This document shows, in pieces, positions 1 through 12,500 of a stretch of DNA of 64,000 bases. The stretch lies in assembly GCA_026874595.1 (NCBI GenBank), contig CM049322.1:47959840-48023839 (forward strand). The letters run 5' to 3'. Position numbers and translations under genes: made by a program. This DNA is from Sipunculus nudus. Lineage: Eukaryota > Annelida > Sipuncula > Golfingiida > Sipunculidae. How positions within the stretch are numbered: the first letter of the stretch is position 1; the number at the start of each line of letters is the position of its first letter. The notes under the pieces were generated by a model. It searched no databases. It worked only from the letters and a program-made list of their open reading frames with translations, and was not told the origin of the DNA.

Positions 1-234
1 TTTAGAAGCATTGGATAATAATGATAATATTAATTATAATAGTAAATGCTGAAAAAGCACTCGGAGAGCGCAGACCTCCGCAAAACCAACTCATTAACAC
101 CATATGGAATTGTCAGAAATGAAGCATTTTCCTTCAAAGATTAGTCTGGGCCCAGATGGTGATCCGAATCACCCACACTATTTTTTTGGCGGAAGTTATT
201 ATAAAATGGAATATAAGGGATGGGAGATAGTGGG

Positions 235-414
235 TGTTGTATCATCATGCGTCATGCACCCCTATATAATGGATTAACCTAACATCCCTTTCTGTGCGCA
301 TGTAGGACTTTCGGTTTTGGCGTTCGAGCAAGATACGTCAGGCCACCATTAAACTGTAATTTCAACCATTATTTAAGTGATTTATTGAGAATGACAGCAC
401 CGGAGAACAAAACA
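235..414 (+). repeat. Putative LTR of the gypsy element
   Basis: The segment begins TGTTG and ends AACA, which fits TG...CA LTR ends, and a primer-binding-like site follows immediately. A TATA-like CTATATAATG lies about 30 bases in. The left end is uncertain because no second LTR is available to compare. Confidence 0.45.
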
Positions 415-432
415 TGGTGGCAGCGGTGTCTG
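415..432 (+). other. Primer-binding-like site
   Basis: TGGTGGCAGCGGTGTCTG directly follows the CA end of the putative LTR. TGG starts are expected because the site pairs with the CCA end of a tRNA, and TGGTGGCAGCGG-type sites are familiar in metazoan gypsy elements. The tRNA was not identified. Confidence 0.45.
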
Positions 433-1073
433 AAGCTATCGTTCGGGACTAATTTACTCAACGTGGATAATTATTTCGGTGATTCCTATTTGATTTTCGT
501 CAACACAGCGGGATAGCAGCGCATCACGATCGACATAGCGCATGAAGCGCGTTTCGTCTTGCGGTAAGAACTTCTAGTCAAGAAGCAATTCTTTGAGGAA
601 AGGCAAACCTTATGAATATTAATACTATCAGTAAAAAATCACATCAGTTCCATAGTATCTAGTACCTTTATTATGATTTGCTGGAGCGCAAACTTGCTTG
701 GTTTCCTATAAAAAAAAATGGACAATTAAAAGTGGTAGACTTCTGTGAGAGACTTCGTCCAATCAAAATCAAGGTACTATAAATGATTCACTAAGAGCCA
801 AGGAGGGCAAGTCTTATTCATAACTGTGACTGATATATTGATAACAATGTAACATGGCAAATGTAAACACAAGTTCCTTGAACACGTACGTTATCGCCCA
901 TGCCATTTTTACAGCATCAATATATAATTGCTGCCCATTTACAAAGTTCAAGCGCCGATGTGAACATTTGTTTTAAAGTTAATAGACAACCGTTGACCTA
1001 AAGGACAGAGTTACATACATCCTGATAAGGGAGATGAAGGTGATTACATATACAGACTTTCACCTAGGATAAT

Positions 1074-1541
1074 ATGGAACAATCTAAAGACTCGAATGCT
1101 GTATTGGATAAATTCCAGAAACATTTCGAGCCAGTTACTACACATAGACTTTTCAGATATCAGTTGATAAACATGAAACAAGGAGAGTTGTCAGTTGATA
1201 TATTTGTTAAAGAGCTAAGAAATAGCTGTTCCATGTAATTTTGTGATCGGACAGAAGTGGAAGATCGTATGCTTGATCAGCTAATATGGGGATGTAGCAC
1301 CAGTGAGGTCCAGAAAGTATTGATAGGACGTGACGAACAACTCAGATTTGAGGAAGCAATTACTATTATCCATGCTCATGAAGCTACACGCCATCAAATG
1401 CAAAGTCTGCAAAATACTTTAAATACTGGCACTACTGCTAATACATCCAGTATGAATCAAGTGTCCAGAAGCAGAGATGGAGGTCGCCACCGTCACATGT
1501 CACCTCACATGAGATCACGTGAGAGACTGTCAGTACAGTGA
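1074..1541 (+). pseudogene. gag fragment of the gypsy element (one in-frame stop)
   Basis: A single frame from ATG 1074 encodes a gag-like protein. Motifs include VLDKFQKHFEP, a FRYQLINMKQGE stretch and EDRMLDQLIWG, the usual core of gypsy gag proteins near K02A2.6-like elements. A TAA at 1236-1238 breaks the frame right after a CSM triplet. The part after the stop ends in a histidine- and arginine-rich tail. A shifted frame from about 1519 contains DCQYSEHN, which may be a ruined zinc knuckle. The intact form would assemble element particles. This copy cannot encode a full protein. Confidence 0.65.
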
Positions 1542-1619
1542 ACACAACGAAAGAAATGAACATACAAGACAAAATAGAGTTTCTCCCGAGACCGAAACAG
1601 TGAACATAAGAGACATGTC

Positions 1620-2170
1620 AGGTATAATTAAAATAAAAGTACCCAGAACAGACTATCTTTTTTGTGCGGAAATTTTCAAACCTAACTGCAATGTGTGTAA
1701 CTGAAGCTTTCAAATCAATTCTATCAGAACATGAGATTCCAGTGAAGTTGATATGTTAACAATTTGCCCCCAATTTGCCCCCATGGGTTCAGACCATTTG
1801 CAGCAAATTACAGATTTGAAGTGATTACATCATCACCATAATATCCGTGAGGTCATTGGATGATCGAAAGATGTACAGACAGTCAAATTAGCCATGACGA
1901 AATGCCATTCAGATGGATATGAGGCATACTCAGCTTTATTATCACTCAGAGCTACACCACTTAATCATAAAACTCCATCATTGGCTTTTAAAGACAACTG
2001 TGTGTTTAAGACAGCTGTACCTGTCAAGATTTCACCACCACTAGGACATGAGAGTTATTATGATCAGCTTAAGAGAAATCAACAGTGCAGTGCTGATTAT
2101 TACAACCAAAATACTCACCACGGGTACAACTACAAGTGGAGAGAGGGGAACGTGCACGGAATCAGACACC
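1620..2170 (+). pseudogene. Integrase fragment of the gypsy element (frameshifted)
   Basis: Translated pieces in changing frames match the catalytic core and C-terminal part of a retroviral-type integrase. They are AFKSILSEHEIPVKL, then a damaged DNGPQF region near 1745-1785, then a TSSPYYP motif near 1830, then RCTDSQ near 1870. The frame from 1894 continues with LLSLRATPLNHKTPS and ends in a linker typical of the post-integrase region. Several frameshifts and a stop lie between these motifs. The downstream part of the frame to 2379 has no recognisable motif and could be host or element 3' sequence. Confidence 0.6.
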
Positions 2171-3012
2171 TGTCTGAGGCGATAACGCGGGACCCGTGTG
2201 CCAACTTGCTGTCACTGTCAGACCTGGTTCCAAAGATTTACAATGAAGATAATTTTGACTTTAGTTCTGGATTTTCTCAACAGCTGGTTTATTTAAATTT
2301 GTGTTTCGATGATTCGACCATTAGCACAACCCTCGTACCTTTTTCCACTAAGTGGCATCAGTTATATGTATTTTATTAGCCATGAGCAACTCCCCCCCCC
2401 CCATACAATAAATTGTTAAACAAGTGTGCTCGATGCAATTATTTTTTATTTAATGATATTTTAACTCAACTTATTCTGAGTACTCAAAATAAAGTTATCT
2501 GTTGTGTTGTCAAAAAGCTGTGTAACCACGGTTTCCTGGAATATTAATTTGTTAATGGAATTTAATATATGTCTGTCATGACCTTACATTTTCAGTAGAG
2601 GCCATGCTATTTTTTTAACTTCAGGGCTTGTTACCTGTATAATACATGATCGGGTTAATTATTATTCAATGTTATTACCGTGGGCATTTATACGCATTTA
2701 TATATTCCATCATATATTCTAGCATATCTTAATAATGATTTCATAGGTGAATATCACCAGTATTTCAGCAATAAATTAGTAATTAATAAGTTCATTGTGT
2801 ACATATACTAATAACTTTCACTCACTTTGTTGTTAAAAAATCTTAAAATAATTAAGCCAGTAACAATAAAATAAGAGGATCCCATAGGAAAATGATCTGC
2901 AGTTTTTAGGCCCATAGGTAATAATACAGGGATAACCGTATGTGCCTAGAATGTTAAGGCAATATTTCAGCTTGTGCAACCTGTTAATCACAGGACATAA
3001 AGATACCAGATG

Positions 3013-3052
3013 TACACACACACCCTCACACACACACACACATATATATATA
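3013..3052. repeat. (CA)n-(TA)n microsatellite
   Basis: A run of CA dinucleotides with one CCTC interruption passes directly into TA dinucleotides. Apparent reading frames across it are repeat artefacts. Confidence 0.9.
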
Positions 3053-4417
3053 ATGTTTATTTGAATACATATACAAATATATGAAATGCCTTATTATGAG
3101 TTGTGTAGTATAGGTAACATGTGTACAGCAAAGGTTAAGCCTGTTATGTTTGCAGTTCATGGTCTTCAAAATTAATTTAGGTGATTCCAGGGCAAAGCTG
3201 GTCAAATAAATGTACATTGTCAGCCTAAATTTTGGTTTAAAGCCATTTCAGATCAATATAGTAGACACCACATTTTATGACATTTACCTGGTTACTAATC
3301 ATACACCCACACAGGCAATAGGAAGATTGTGCAACACTTATGATTAAAAGACAGTTCAACATGAGATTAAACAAAATAATTGTAATTCTATTGTACATAT
3401 TCAGGAAAATAAAGTTAATTATAATACAAGACCATAATAAATTCTAGAGAACAAGTTCTATAGTATGGTATGGACACATACACATATAAACATTCAAGTT
3501 GTTTTAATAAATATATTCATATCACTAAATGAAATATATATTACACTAAAATACATTAGGGAATGCTGAGGGATTACTGGTCATATTAACATTTAGACAG
3601 TGGATAACATCACTGAAAAAGGAGAATTTTCTTTGTAACAATGATCCTGGGGCACTCCTAGGCAAACCCATTTCTTATGTATGAGGTTTTTAATTTCTGC
3701 AGATCAGTTAAAAATTTACATTAGCCATAATTGGCATTTATGTATACACCATGTATCGAAAGATTTCTCTTTGACTATTTTCATACATGATATGCAACAC
3801 TTTCTAGTTTAGTATATAGCACTATAGTCTAAAGATTGAAATGATATGCCATTAGCAAATTTATATTGCCCCTGACATCATTGTTCAATGTCACCGAAAA
3901 AATGAACATTAATTAAAGGGATTAACAGTCAGTACTCAGTAATGTCATCAGTTCAAACATCTCCCTAAACAAAGGTGATTTATGCTGAAATGTTTGCTGC
4001 CAGCCCCACATTGTAGATTCTGTTTTCAGGAAAATCCATATCCAAACAGGACTTTTTTTCTAAAAAAGAAAGTAACAAACACATTGTGTATTCATTGAAC
4101 AAAAAAATCATTAATTACATGAACAGTCTTAAAATGAATAACAACAATCTTTAATATCTGATGACTTTAAAAAAATATATTCAGTTTTAAAAAATCAAAG
4201 CAAAAAAGTGTGACGATAACATAAAATTAAATTAAAAAATATACCTTAACAATTTTTCTTTCAGTCAACAATATAGGTAAAACATAAATAATATTAATAT
4301 GTGAAAAGAAGTGATTTTCTAGATAACTCAGTAATGGGCCTTTCCTCATGAATAATTTTGTTTAATAATTTTAACTTTAACTATTAACTGAAAATACAAG
4401 TATTCATAAAGACTTAC

Positions 4418-4690
4418 CGCTGAAATGGCCCTGTCAACAGACGGTGTATCTTGATTATATGAGCAGTCATTCACGCTAATTGCCGATTAAAACCGGGGTC
4501 TTTTCCTCAATTGTGACCAGTTTGGACATCCCTGCAGTGTTATGTTGTTTATCTGATCTCCGAGTCGTGTCAGCAGTGACTGCCCACGCTGTTATCACAC
4601 GTGACTGCCACAAATCAAGTGAACAGCTGATGAAGCGGTCGCCTGGAGTAATACCACGTGAAGCCGCCAGGGGTCGGGGTTATCCGTAAC
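4418..4690 (-). other. Possible minus-strand first exon or promoter patch (weak)
   Basis: This patch is clearly richer in G, C and CpG than its surroundings and contains two CACGTG E-boxes, near 4599 and 4653. Its left edge, read on the minus strand, ends in GCG followed by GTAAGTCTT, which is a good splice-donor sequence. A 5' exon reading leftward would fit, but I found no coding partner exon between 2.4 and 4.4 kb. A 69-residue + strand frame over the same patch has no recognisable motif. Confidence 0.15.
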
Positions 4691-6006
4691 TAGGCCTCAT
4701 TATGCAATTGGATTTGTTCTAAGGGAATTCGTATGTGTAACGTTATCATAAAAAAACGTATTGTATGTTCCTTGGCAATCAAAGGTAGACGTTACAAATA
4801 AATTGATGCCACTGCATTGAAACAAGGACACATTAAGACAGGGAGGACATGTCACTGACTGGTTGACCACAATAACAGATCACTGAACTATCTTTCCCAA
4901 GCTTAATAATCCATCAGTTAATAAATGTTAAGAGGACTTCAATCATTTGTTTGAAGTCATCCTATTCATTCTGAAAACAGAAAATACTCAAGTCATCTGC
5001 ATAAAAAATAATCTTGTTCCTGATTAAATGCAACAACAAAGTAATTTAAAATGTAAATAAATCGATGAAACGTGCATTGCTGCATGAATGATGCATATGT
5101 GATCCAAATCTCAAGTTCCTAAGAATCGCTCACATTTTTCTCGTGCTCAAACAAATTGACCCGCTTATAAATGTAGAATGTATGTTTGTACAAATTGTAT
5201 AGTCTGTGGAGAAGAGCAGTTGCAGCATGACCTCCGCTTCAGAGATAAATATAACTTGACATCTTGAACTGTAATACGACAGTCGAGGATCTACATTAAT
5301 ATCTGATCCAAGACTGGTTGAGCAATGTGAAATAACTGCTTAGGTGACATCTGCGTATGCGTCCTTGAATACTTTTGTGTCTCTGATATCAGAAAATTGT
5401 AGGGTTGTCACCTATAATCACTGATTCCATATCCCTGGATTCATCGGATACACGTAGTAGTTTGCTGACTGTCCTATATTGATACACTTTCATATACAAC
5501 ACGCAGGTAATGGACAAACACCCCTACAGAGTTCTTGCTCAAAAGTAAAAAACAAAAAAATCCATTCATTTAAAAGAGATTCTGCATTTATAGCACTGCG
5601 CACACAAACACACACATGAAAAAGTAAAAACTGGTGAAAGCTGACAAGGAAGATTGGACTGCCATCCCTTGCTCTTTTTCTTTGTATACATATTTATATA
5701 TTAACAAATAGTATTCCACTATTTTGTTTGTTATGTTATATGAGAACATAGTAATTTTAAAGAACATCTTATATTTTTTTTTGTTTTAGGGGAACATCTT
5801 ATAACTACAAACCCTCACACTTCACGCTTTCGGCTCTAGATTCCAAGCTTGCACTTTCGCATGGGACGTTTCCAAAATTTTCACAAAACACGTTCTCTAA
5901 TTTTTCCCAGGTTAATGTTCATTTTTGCAGCATACCACACTAAGAAAACTACTTTTATCAGACATTATCCACTATCTGGGTACTAGAAAGCCTCCCTGAC
6001 ATTTCC

Positions 6007-6261
6007 CTAGCGACACCTAACGGAGATATCTGACATGTTTGACTTGGGCTTAGTAGCAAACACGTGCACGGTAATCCACGAATGTGTTTTTGGCCATGTT
6101 GCAGTGACATAACTTGTAGAGTCCTTGACAACCGAGAGTACCTGATCGACACAGGCATCTTCTTGGAAACGTTTTTTGTTTTGAACGCATCTATATTTGA
6201 CAATCCATATAATGCAGGTTAACAAAATGATGATGTTAATTCCTTTTTTGTCATAATACAA
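6007..6261 (-). other. Unrecognised 84-codon frame with a hydrophobic segment
   Basis: The frame has one clear hydrophobic stretch near its start (IIILLTCIIWIV), then basic and polar sequence. I do not recognise it, and it lacks obvious flanking splice sites. A second frame overlaps it on the same strand. It may be a small membrane protein exon or a chance frame. I favour chance. Confidence 0.12.
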
Positions 6262-6659
6262 ACATATGTAGCTATCTAATTATAATGAAGTTGCATTCCA
6301 CCTGGTATTTTTTAATATTAAACACCTGAATACTTGATTTCATCGTCTCGCCTTTTTGTTTGCATGAGGTCAGATGACTCAAACCCTGCAGCCCTGAACT
6401 TTGCTCAAACACGCGCAGTGCGCATGCTCGTGGAACAGGTCTATTACCATGATACTTTCCCTGATTGGAAATAACAGCCTCCTCTCAAAGTGTTCAGGGG
6501 TTGCTTAAAACCATACGAATTATACAAAATTATTTTTTAAAGACCTCATTGATTAATTGATTATCAGCGCAATCTGGTTAAATAGGTAAATATTCTAAGA
6601 TTATTTGATTCGTTATAAATGACGTTTGGCGTCAGATGTTAAAAATGAATATCAGTGCC

Positions 6660-7330
6660 AACCAGTGTCACAGGTAAGTTTTCAAGTTTTTGGTCATCAT
6701 TGTCATCTGGGACCAAATATAAAGACAGTTTTTTTGGTTATCTGAGCAATTTGGTGATAGATGATAACATTTATTGTTTTTCCTGTTTAGGTGACTACAT
6801 TACTTGACTTGCTTTTTAGAGCCATCTACCATTAAATGTAAGAATTCATTTACATTTTATCATCGTCAACTGGTGTCAGTTGTTTAAATTCATTATTAGG
6901 TTTGCAGCGCCACCTGATGTCGGATGTTTACTTTTATTGGCTGGTTATCAGCTACGTGCGGTTGCTGATTTAGGACACAGAAAAAAAAATATTTATCTCG
7001 AGTTAAGAATTTTTTATGGGTCCTAAATATCCACCGTAGCTTCGTTTAGCAGCATAAGTTAAGATATAGGGATTGGTCACCAGTGTCACCTTGTGTCAGA
7101 TGTTTACATTCATTCTTTTTTATTAGTGCCATCTAGTGTCAGATATATACATTACTTGACTGGTCATCAGTGCCACCTGATGCCAATGGTTGACTTACAT
7201 TGATTGTTCTGGCAGCGTTCTGGCTTGAGATGATACCATTTTATTGGTTATCAGCGACACCTGGCGTCAGATCTTAGCATTCACTGACTGCCCATCAACG
7301 CCATCTGTTGTGAGATATATACATCCATTC
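6660..7330 (+). repeat. Divergent 5' module of copy A with widely spaced repeat cores
   Basis: The stretch holds diverged forms of the minisatellite core such as GCGCCACCTGATGTC and GTGCCATCTAGTGTCAG. They are spaced about 70-80 bases apart, not 44. Most of it is repeated at 20850-21430 in copy B, including a degraded inverted repeat at 6955-7045. It looks like an older edge of the array and forms the left part of the duplicated unit. Confidence 0.65.
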
Positions 7331-7800
7331 ATTGATTATCAGCGCTAACTTTTTGCAAAATTTTAACAATCATTGATTAGTTATCAGCGCCATCTGGTGT
7401 CAAAATTTTAACAATCATTGATAAGTTTTCAGCGCCATCTGGTGTAAGATTTTAGCAATCATTGATTAGTTATCAGCGCCATCTAGTGTAAGATTTTAAC
7501 AATCATTGAATAGTTATCTGCGCTATCTGGAATAAAATGTTAACTATCATTGATTAGTTATCAGCGCCAGCTGGTGTAAGATTTTAGCAATCATTGATTA
7601 GTTATCAGCGCCATCTGGAATAACATGTTAACAATCATTGATTAGTTTTTAGCGCCATCTGGTGCAATATTTTAACAATCATTGATTAGTTATCAGCGCC
7701 ATCTGCTGTAAGAAATTAGCAAATATTGATTAGGTATCAGCGCCATCTAGTGTAATATTTTAACGATCATTCGTTAGTTATCAGTGCCATCTTGTAATGT
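7330..7800 (+). repeat. 44-bp minisatellite array, copy A part 1
   Basis: About ten head-to-tail units. The unit reads TTAACAATCATTGATTAG, then TTATCAGCGCCATCTGGTG, then TAAGATT, a period of 44 bases. All units are in the same orientation. The GCGCCATCTGGTG core is the best-kept part, while the linker varies between units. Confidence 0.92.
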
Positions 7801-8255
7801 ACTAACAGCCGGTCTATTACTACAATTCTCACCCTCTGTATTTCATCATGATTATATAATATGTAAGTTGCAGGTGTTTAAGTTAATTGGGACTTTGTGT
7901 ATTAAAATGTCAGAGCTGAGTTGCCAGGTATTTACATAAGGACTGTAATTGCTTAGCCTTGATTACATGGCAACTCTATTCAGTCTAATTGCACTTTTAT
8001 TCAGCTCCTGTGCACACCTTTCTTTAATTGCATCTGTTGTGACACGTCAGGGAAATCTATCATCGGTTTACTAATGGTTTATGAATCTTGCTTGAAGATA
8101 TGCTGTGGGGATAGAGGCAGTTAGAAAATGGGGGCCAAGCCCACAGCATGGGTTTGGCATTCCCTCTCCTCTATAGTTACAATACAGAACATTTTACATC
8201 AACTCAGAGACTTGCCAGTTTGTCGCCTGTGCATCTTTGACCAGGTTACAATCCC
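7800..8255. other. Non-repeat insert inside the minisatellite, with a hairpin
   Basis: Array units stop abruptly at about 7800 and resume at about 8255, so this 0.45-kb segment splits the array. It carries a nested inverted repeat. The inner arms are GCCAAGCCCA at 8134-8143 and TGGGTTTGGC at 8149-8158 around a 5-base loop. The outer arms are ATAGAGG at 8111 and CCTCTAT at 8168. Copy B has no equivalent insert in its array. A small non-autonomous mobile element is possible, but I could not see target-site duplications. Confidence 0.45.
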
Positions 8256-8660
8256 TAAAATCTGCTGTAAGATTTTAACAATCTTTGATAAGTTATCAGT
8301 GTAATCTGGTGTAAGATTTCAACAATTATTGTTTAGTTATCAGCGCCATCTGGTGTTAGATATTTGCAATCATTGATAAGTTATCAGAGCCATCTGGTGT
8401 AAGATATTTACAATCATCTATCAGTTATCAGCGCCATCTGGTGTAATATTTTAACAATCATTGATTAGCTATCAGCGCCATTTGGTGTAAGATGTTAACA
8501 ATCATTGATTAGTTATCAACGTCGTCTGGTGTAAGATTTCAACAATAATTGATTAGGTATCAGCGCCATGTGTTGTACGATGTTATCATTCACTTAATGT
8601 TTGTCAGGGCCATCTGGTGTAAGATGTAAACAATCTTTGAAATGTTGTCAGCGCTAGCTG
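8256..8660 (+). repeat. 44-bp minisatellite array, copy A part 2
   Basis: About nine units in the same orientation and with the same core as part 1. The last units are more diverged. The array ends at the junction to the duplicated body, where the sequence continues like those at 22495 and 39780. Confidence 0.9.
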
Positions 8661-9507
8661 GTAAATTTCATGAAGTTATTATTAGACAACAATAAAACAT
8701 TTAATACGGAAATGTATAACACATTTCCGACACTTGTCCTGCTATAATTTTCGACACACGCCCAGTCAGGTTGAAAACCTGGCAAAGCTACACGAGAGCC
8801 CAGACAGATGGTCTCACCGACCAACCGTGCGGAGAAGTAATAGGTTTTGAGCGAATTGTACAGAAAGAAAGCATTTCCCGTTACGATTGAAGAAACATTT
8901 GTTTTGTTCGAATAGGAGTATTGTCAATAATTTTTATATATACAAAAAAGTTATGGTTTGTTTCTAAGATACGAGCTGATAAGTGCAACCTTGGTCTCTT
9001 TGATTAAATAGGCGTTACTACACTCGTATGCTTGAAACGTTTGCCGACAAATAAACTTGCTTTATGGCAAAGGCTTAAAGTATCCACGAAGGTAGCACGT
9101 CACTCCAGTTCCTTTGCCTGTTGTTTGCTTATTCAACGCCGATGACAACCTTGGTTGATATATGAATGCCTATATTTAGTCACCCGCTGGTACTCAACCT
9201 GTTTACCAAGTCAATGCCTTGCTTTTATTTCAGATAAGTGTACCGTTACGCCTGTTTATCTGGGTCAAATATAAACGGTCAATGCACTAATTCTTTTGAC
9301 TTTAGAATCTTACTTATGTTGATCGAAGGATCGCTGAGTATCAGGACGTCAATGTTCTTATCTCAAGTGTTTCTTTGCTACGGACGCATATAGGTTGATT
9401 CATGTGAGACGAAAAAAATATCAGAACCTGGTCGCAGTCAAAGTCCCCCACAATAACATCACAGCCTAACCTATTTTCTAGCTCAGATGACAGTTAGTCT
9501 TTGGAGC

Positions 9508-12500
9508 TATAGCGACCACTCTTTGTTCTTCGTCCGGCCATCTGTTCGTAAAAAAGGCACATATTGTATCCATAGACCTGTAATCTTCTATTCATCCAGA
9601 GAGGCCCATAAAAAATCTTCTTCAAAATCTGGAATTAGGTCTCTGCTGCCAATTTTCTTAGTGCTATTTGTCTCCGAAGTACCTCCAGAATAATGGAAAA
9701 TTTTATGATGAGACCCACTGTTAACAGGTCACCAATCGTAAGGACTTGACTTAGAATCTTCAATCTCAACATGCAGGGAGGCATTTGAAAATATCCTTGC
9801 AAACCTAAAATTTGTTCCCTGTTACCCCGTAGAATAATGGAAAATTTGATACACAAATTCAAGAATCTGATCAACAGATGCATTGATCACCATGATCCTT
9901 TATGTGGATATTGGTCACTGAGTGTTTCATCAGTTTCTACAGACTGGTGATGCCACCTGTATATTTTTACGATTTTTTTCTGTGATTGAGACCTTTAAAG
10001 ATGAGGTCATCTGTTAAACAGCATGAACCGTACCACTGGACGCGTAATCTTCTAATTTGACAATCTTCTAATTTTGCATGCATATTGAACAAGAAGTGTT
10101 TCGTCAGTCCATGCAGACTGCTGGTGCCACCAATATGTTTTCCCTATTTTTGAGACCTTTAAAGATTTCGTATGTTAACAAGCCTCAAATCGTAACTGTT
10201 TGTCCTAGAATCTTCTAACTTGTTATCCAGGGAGGTCCGTGAAAAATGTCTTAGGAAACCTGAAATTAGGTTTCTGTCACCCACATTGTCTGAGCTTTGG
10301 GGCTTGAAAATACCCGCAGCATAATTGAAATTTGATACCAAAGCAATGCACAAATCATAACTATTGGACCTAGAATCATCTTACTTTAAATTTAGGGAGG
10401 TCCAGGAATAGGCTACTTGGAAACTTGAAATTTGGTCTCTGTTACTCATATTCTCTGAGCTATGGGGCTAAGAAGCACCCCCCCCCCTCCAGAATAATTG
10501 AAAATTTGATACTAAAGTAAGGCACAAATCATTACCATTGAACCAAGAATCTTCTAACTTGACATCCTGAGAGTTCCTCAAAAGTTCTCCCCAGAAACCT
10601 GAAAAATAGGTCATTGTGACCTGTATTATCAGAGTTTTTTTGGTATGTATTAGCACCCATGAAATAATGCAAAATACACATTAATAGCCAGATTCCTCGG
10701 GGAAGGCTGGTTGGATTGTCATCAAATTTGATGATCATAACTGATGATGCCACCTACACTATCTTGATTAGCTGCCAGTGCAAGGACCTATTGTCAACAT
10801 GTCATGACCCATGGGTCACTTGTTTTTTTTTCATATAAATAAATGCATTCAGAAAAATTGTCATAAATATAGAAATTTAGGAGAACTTACTTTAGAGAGC
10901 AGTGTTAGAAATTTGTTGGTGGGAGTTCCAAGTCAGCTTACCTAAATTAAATGAATACTTTTGTGCAAATATCCAAAGCTACTGAGAGATGCATGTATTA
11001 AGATTTTATTACCGTATCCTCTTTTCCCTTTTTTAAATTTGCTGGGTTACAACGCACAAATATTATAGATACACACAGTCTCATAAATATGAGGTTAGTC
11101 ACTTTATTAATATTAAATATGTATGTTGGTCAACTCTGTCGGAAGAATTTTAGCAATATATGATACTGAATATCATGAATTTTTTTTCTTACCTTCAACC
11201 CTAATCAGCAACTGTGATATTGAAAGGACTTTCAGTATAATCATTTCACAGAAAGATAGTGATTCTTATTGTACCAAGATGTTGTCTCACATTTCTGTTA
11301 TACATTGAAGGAAAATTGTCAGAAATATAGACATTTTGAAGTATTTACTGGCAAGAACAATGTTGGTATTTTGTCTGAAAGGGTGACCAGTCATCTTACT
11401 TAAAATAAAGGACTATTTTTCTATAATATAAACTGACATATATTTACGGGTCTTAATTAAATATTATAAGCATTGAATCAGGAATTTTCTTTTTATTAAT
11501 TCTGTATGACTTTTAAGTTGAAACTGTTATAGGTATTTAAATTCAAACTTTTTTAAAAATATTTTTAACACAGAAAGACATTGATATTAATAGGGTCATT
11601 GAGGCATTTATTGATCAATATTAGCAGGCATATATTTTACATTAATTGTAAGGCCATAAAAAACTGGACTACGGCAGTTTATATACTGTTCGTTCACTTA
11701 TGTATGATATTTATGTTTTGCATGTTCAGGCAGTTAGTTTTCCCAAGTTATAACTCGTACCAAGTGAGTATTTATTTTATTTTATGTATCCTTTTTAAAT
11801 CAAATTTATTCCGGAGCAACTTTTTTTTTTAAACATCACAAGGATGTATGACAATGGATAATATTCTGATAAAATGTAATATATTGTGATATCATGTGAC
11901 TTTTTTTAGACTCACAGTAAAGGCAGAAAGCACTCATGACAATGCAGACAAATATAAGCAGTTCCCAGTCGCCATCACCAAATTTTGAGTGTCTGGGTAA
12001 AGCGGAGGTTATATTGTCTTACAGCCTGACCTGGAAGCGCATACAGACGTCGATGGATTTATATAGTCTGTGAATGATCTTTAGTTCTGTCTAGTTATTT
12101 ATGCAGTATTTTTTGTTTTCCAGGCATCTTATCCTTTTGTCTGTCATTCCCCCATTTGTGGTGCAGCATTTGTAACACAGTGACCTAATGTTGGGTTTGT
12201 AAGCAGACGTAACAAACCCCTACAAGGATATAAAGCAAGACGTTTCTAGGTCCAATGGTTAAGATATTAAAAATGTTAGTATTATTACAATGTACACTTC
12301 ATATTCACAGTGGCAAAATATTTCAGTGAGTCCTTTTAATTACATAAAATATATGTCAAAAGAGAGGTCTCATAAATTCACCTGGCAGTTTCAATTTCCT
12401 TTTGCAGGATGACAAATCTGTAACATTACAATCGGTTTCACAGTAACTAGGATCAGGGACGGATAAAGGAATTTAGAACATTGGTTTTGAGGTTAAAGGG

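Larger units (their letters stand above)
235..2380 (+). mobile_element. Decayed Ty3/gypsy LTR retrotransposon, internally deleted
   Basis: A left LTR-like segment, a primer-binding-like site, a gag-type reading frame and an integrase-type reading frame follow one another on the + strand. The protease, reverse transcriptase and RNase H that normally lie between gag and integrase in Ty3/gypsy are absent, because the gag zinc-knuckle region is only about 100 bases from integrase sequence. Both coding parts carry stops and frameshifts. I found no right-hand LTR copy downstream, and a C11 run at 2390 follows the last coding trace. The right boundary is therefore approximate. Family assignment rests on protein motifs I recognise, not on a database search. 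Confidence 0.7.
2381..6655. other. AT-rich non-coding stretch
   Basis: I see no gene that I can support here. The stretch holds AT-rich sequence, many chance AATAAA signals, a CA/TA microsatellite near 3.0 kb, one GC-richer patch near 4.4-4.7 kb and one short unexplained reading frame near 6.0-6.3 kb, each listed separately. Confidence 0.5.

Noticed and set aside
2833..3039. Minus-strand 68-codon frame
   Set aside because: It starts in the CA repeat and shows no family resemblance.
3026..3217. Minus-strand frame over the CA/TA microsatellite
   Set aside because: The start lies in the repeat. No domain or splice sites.
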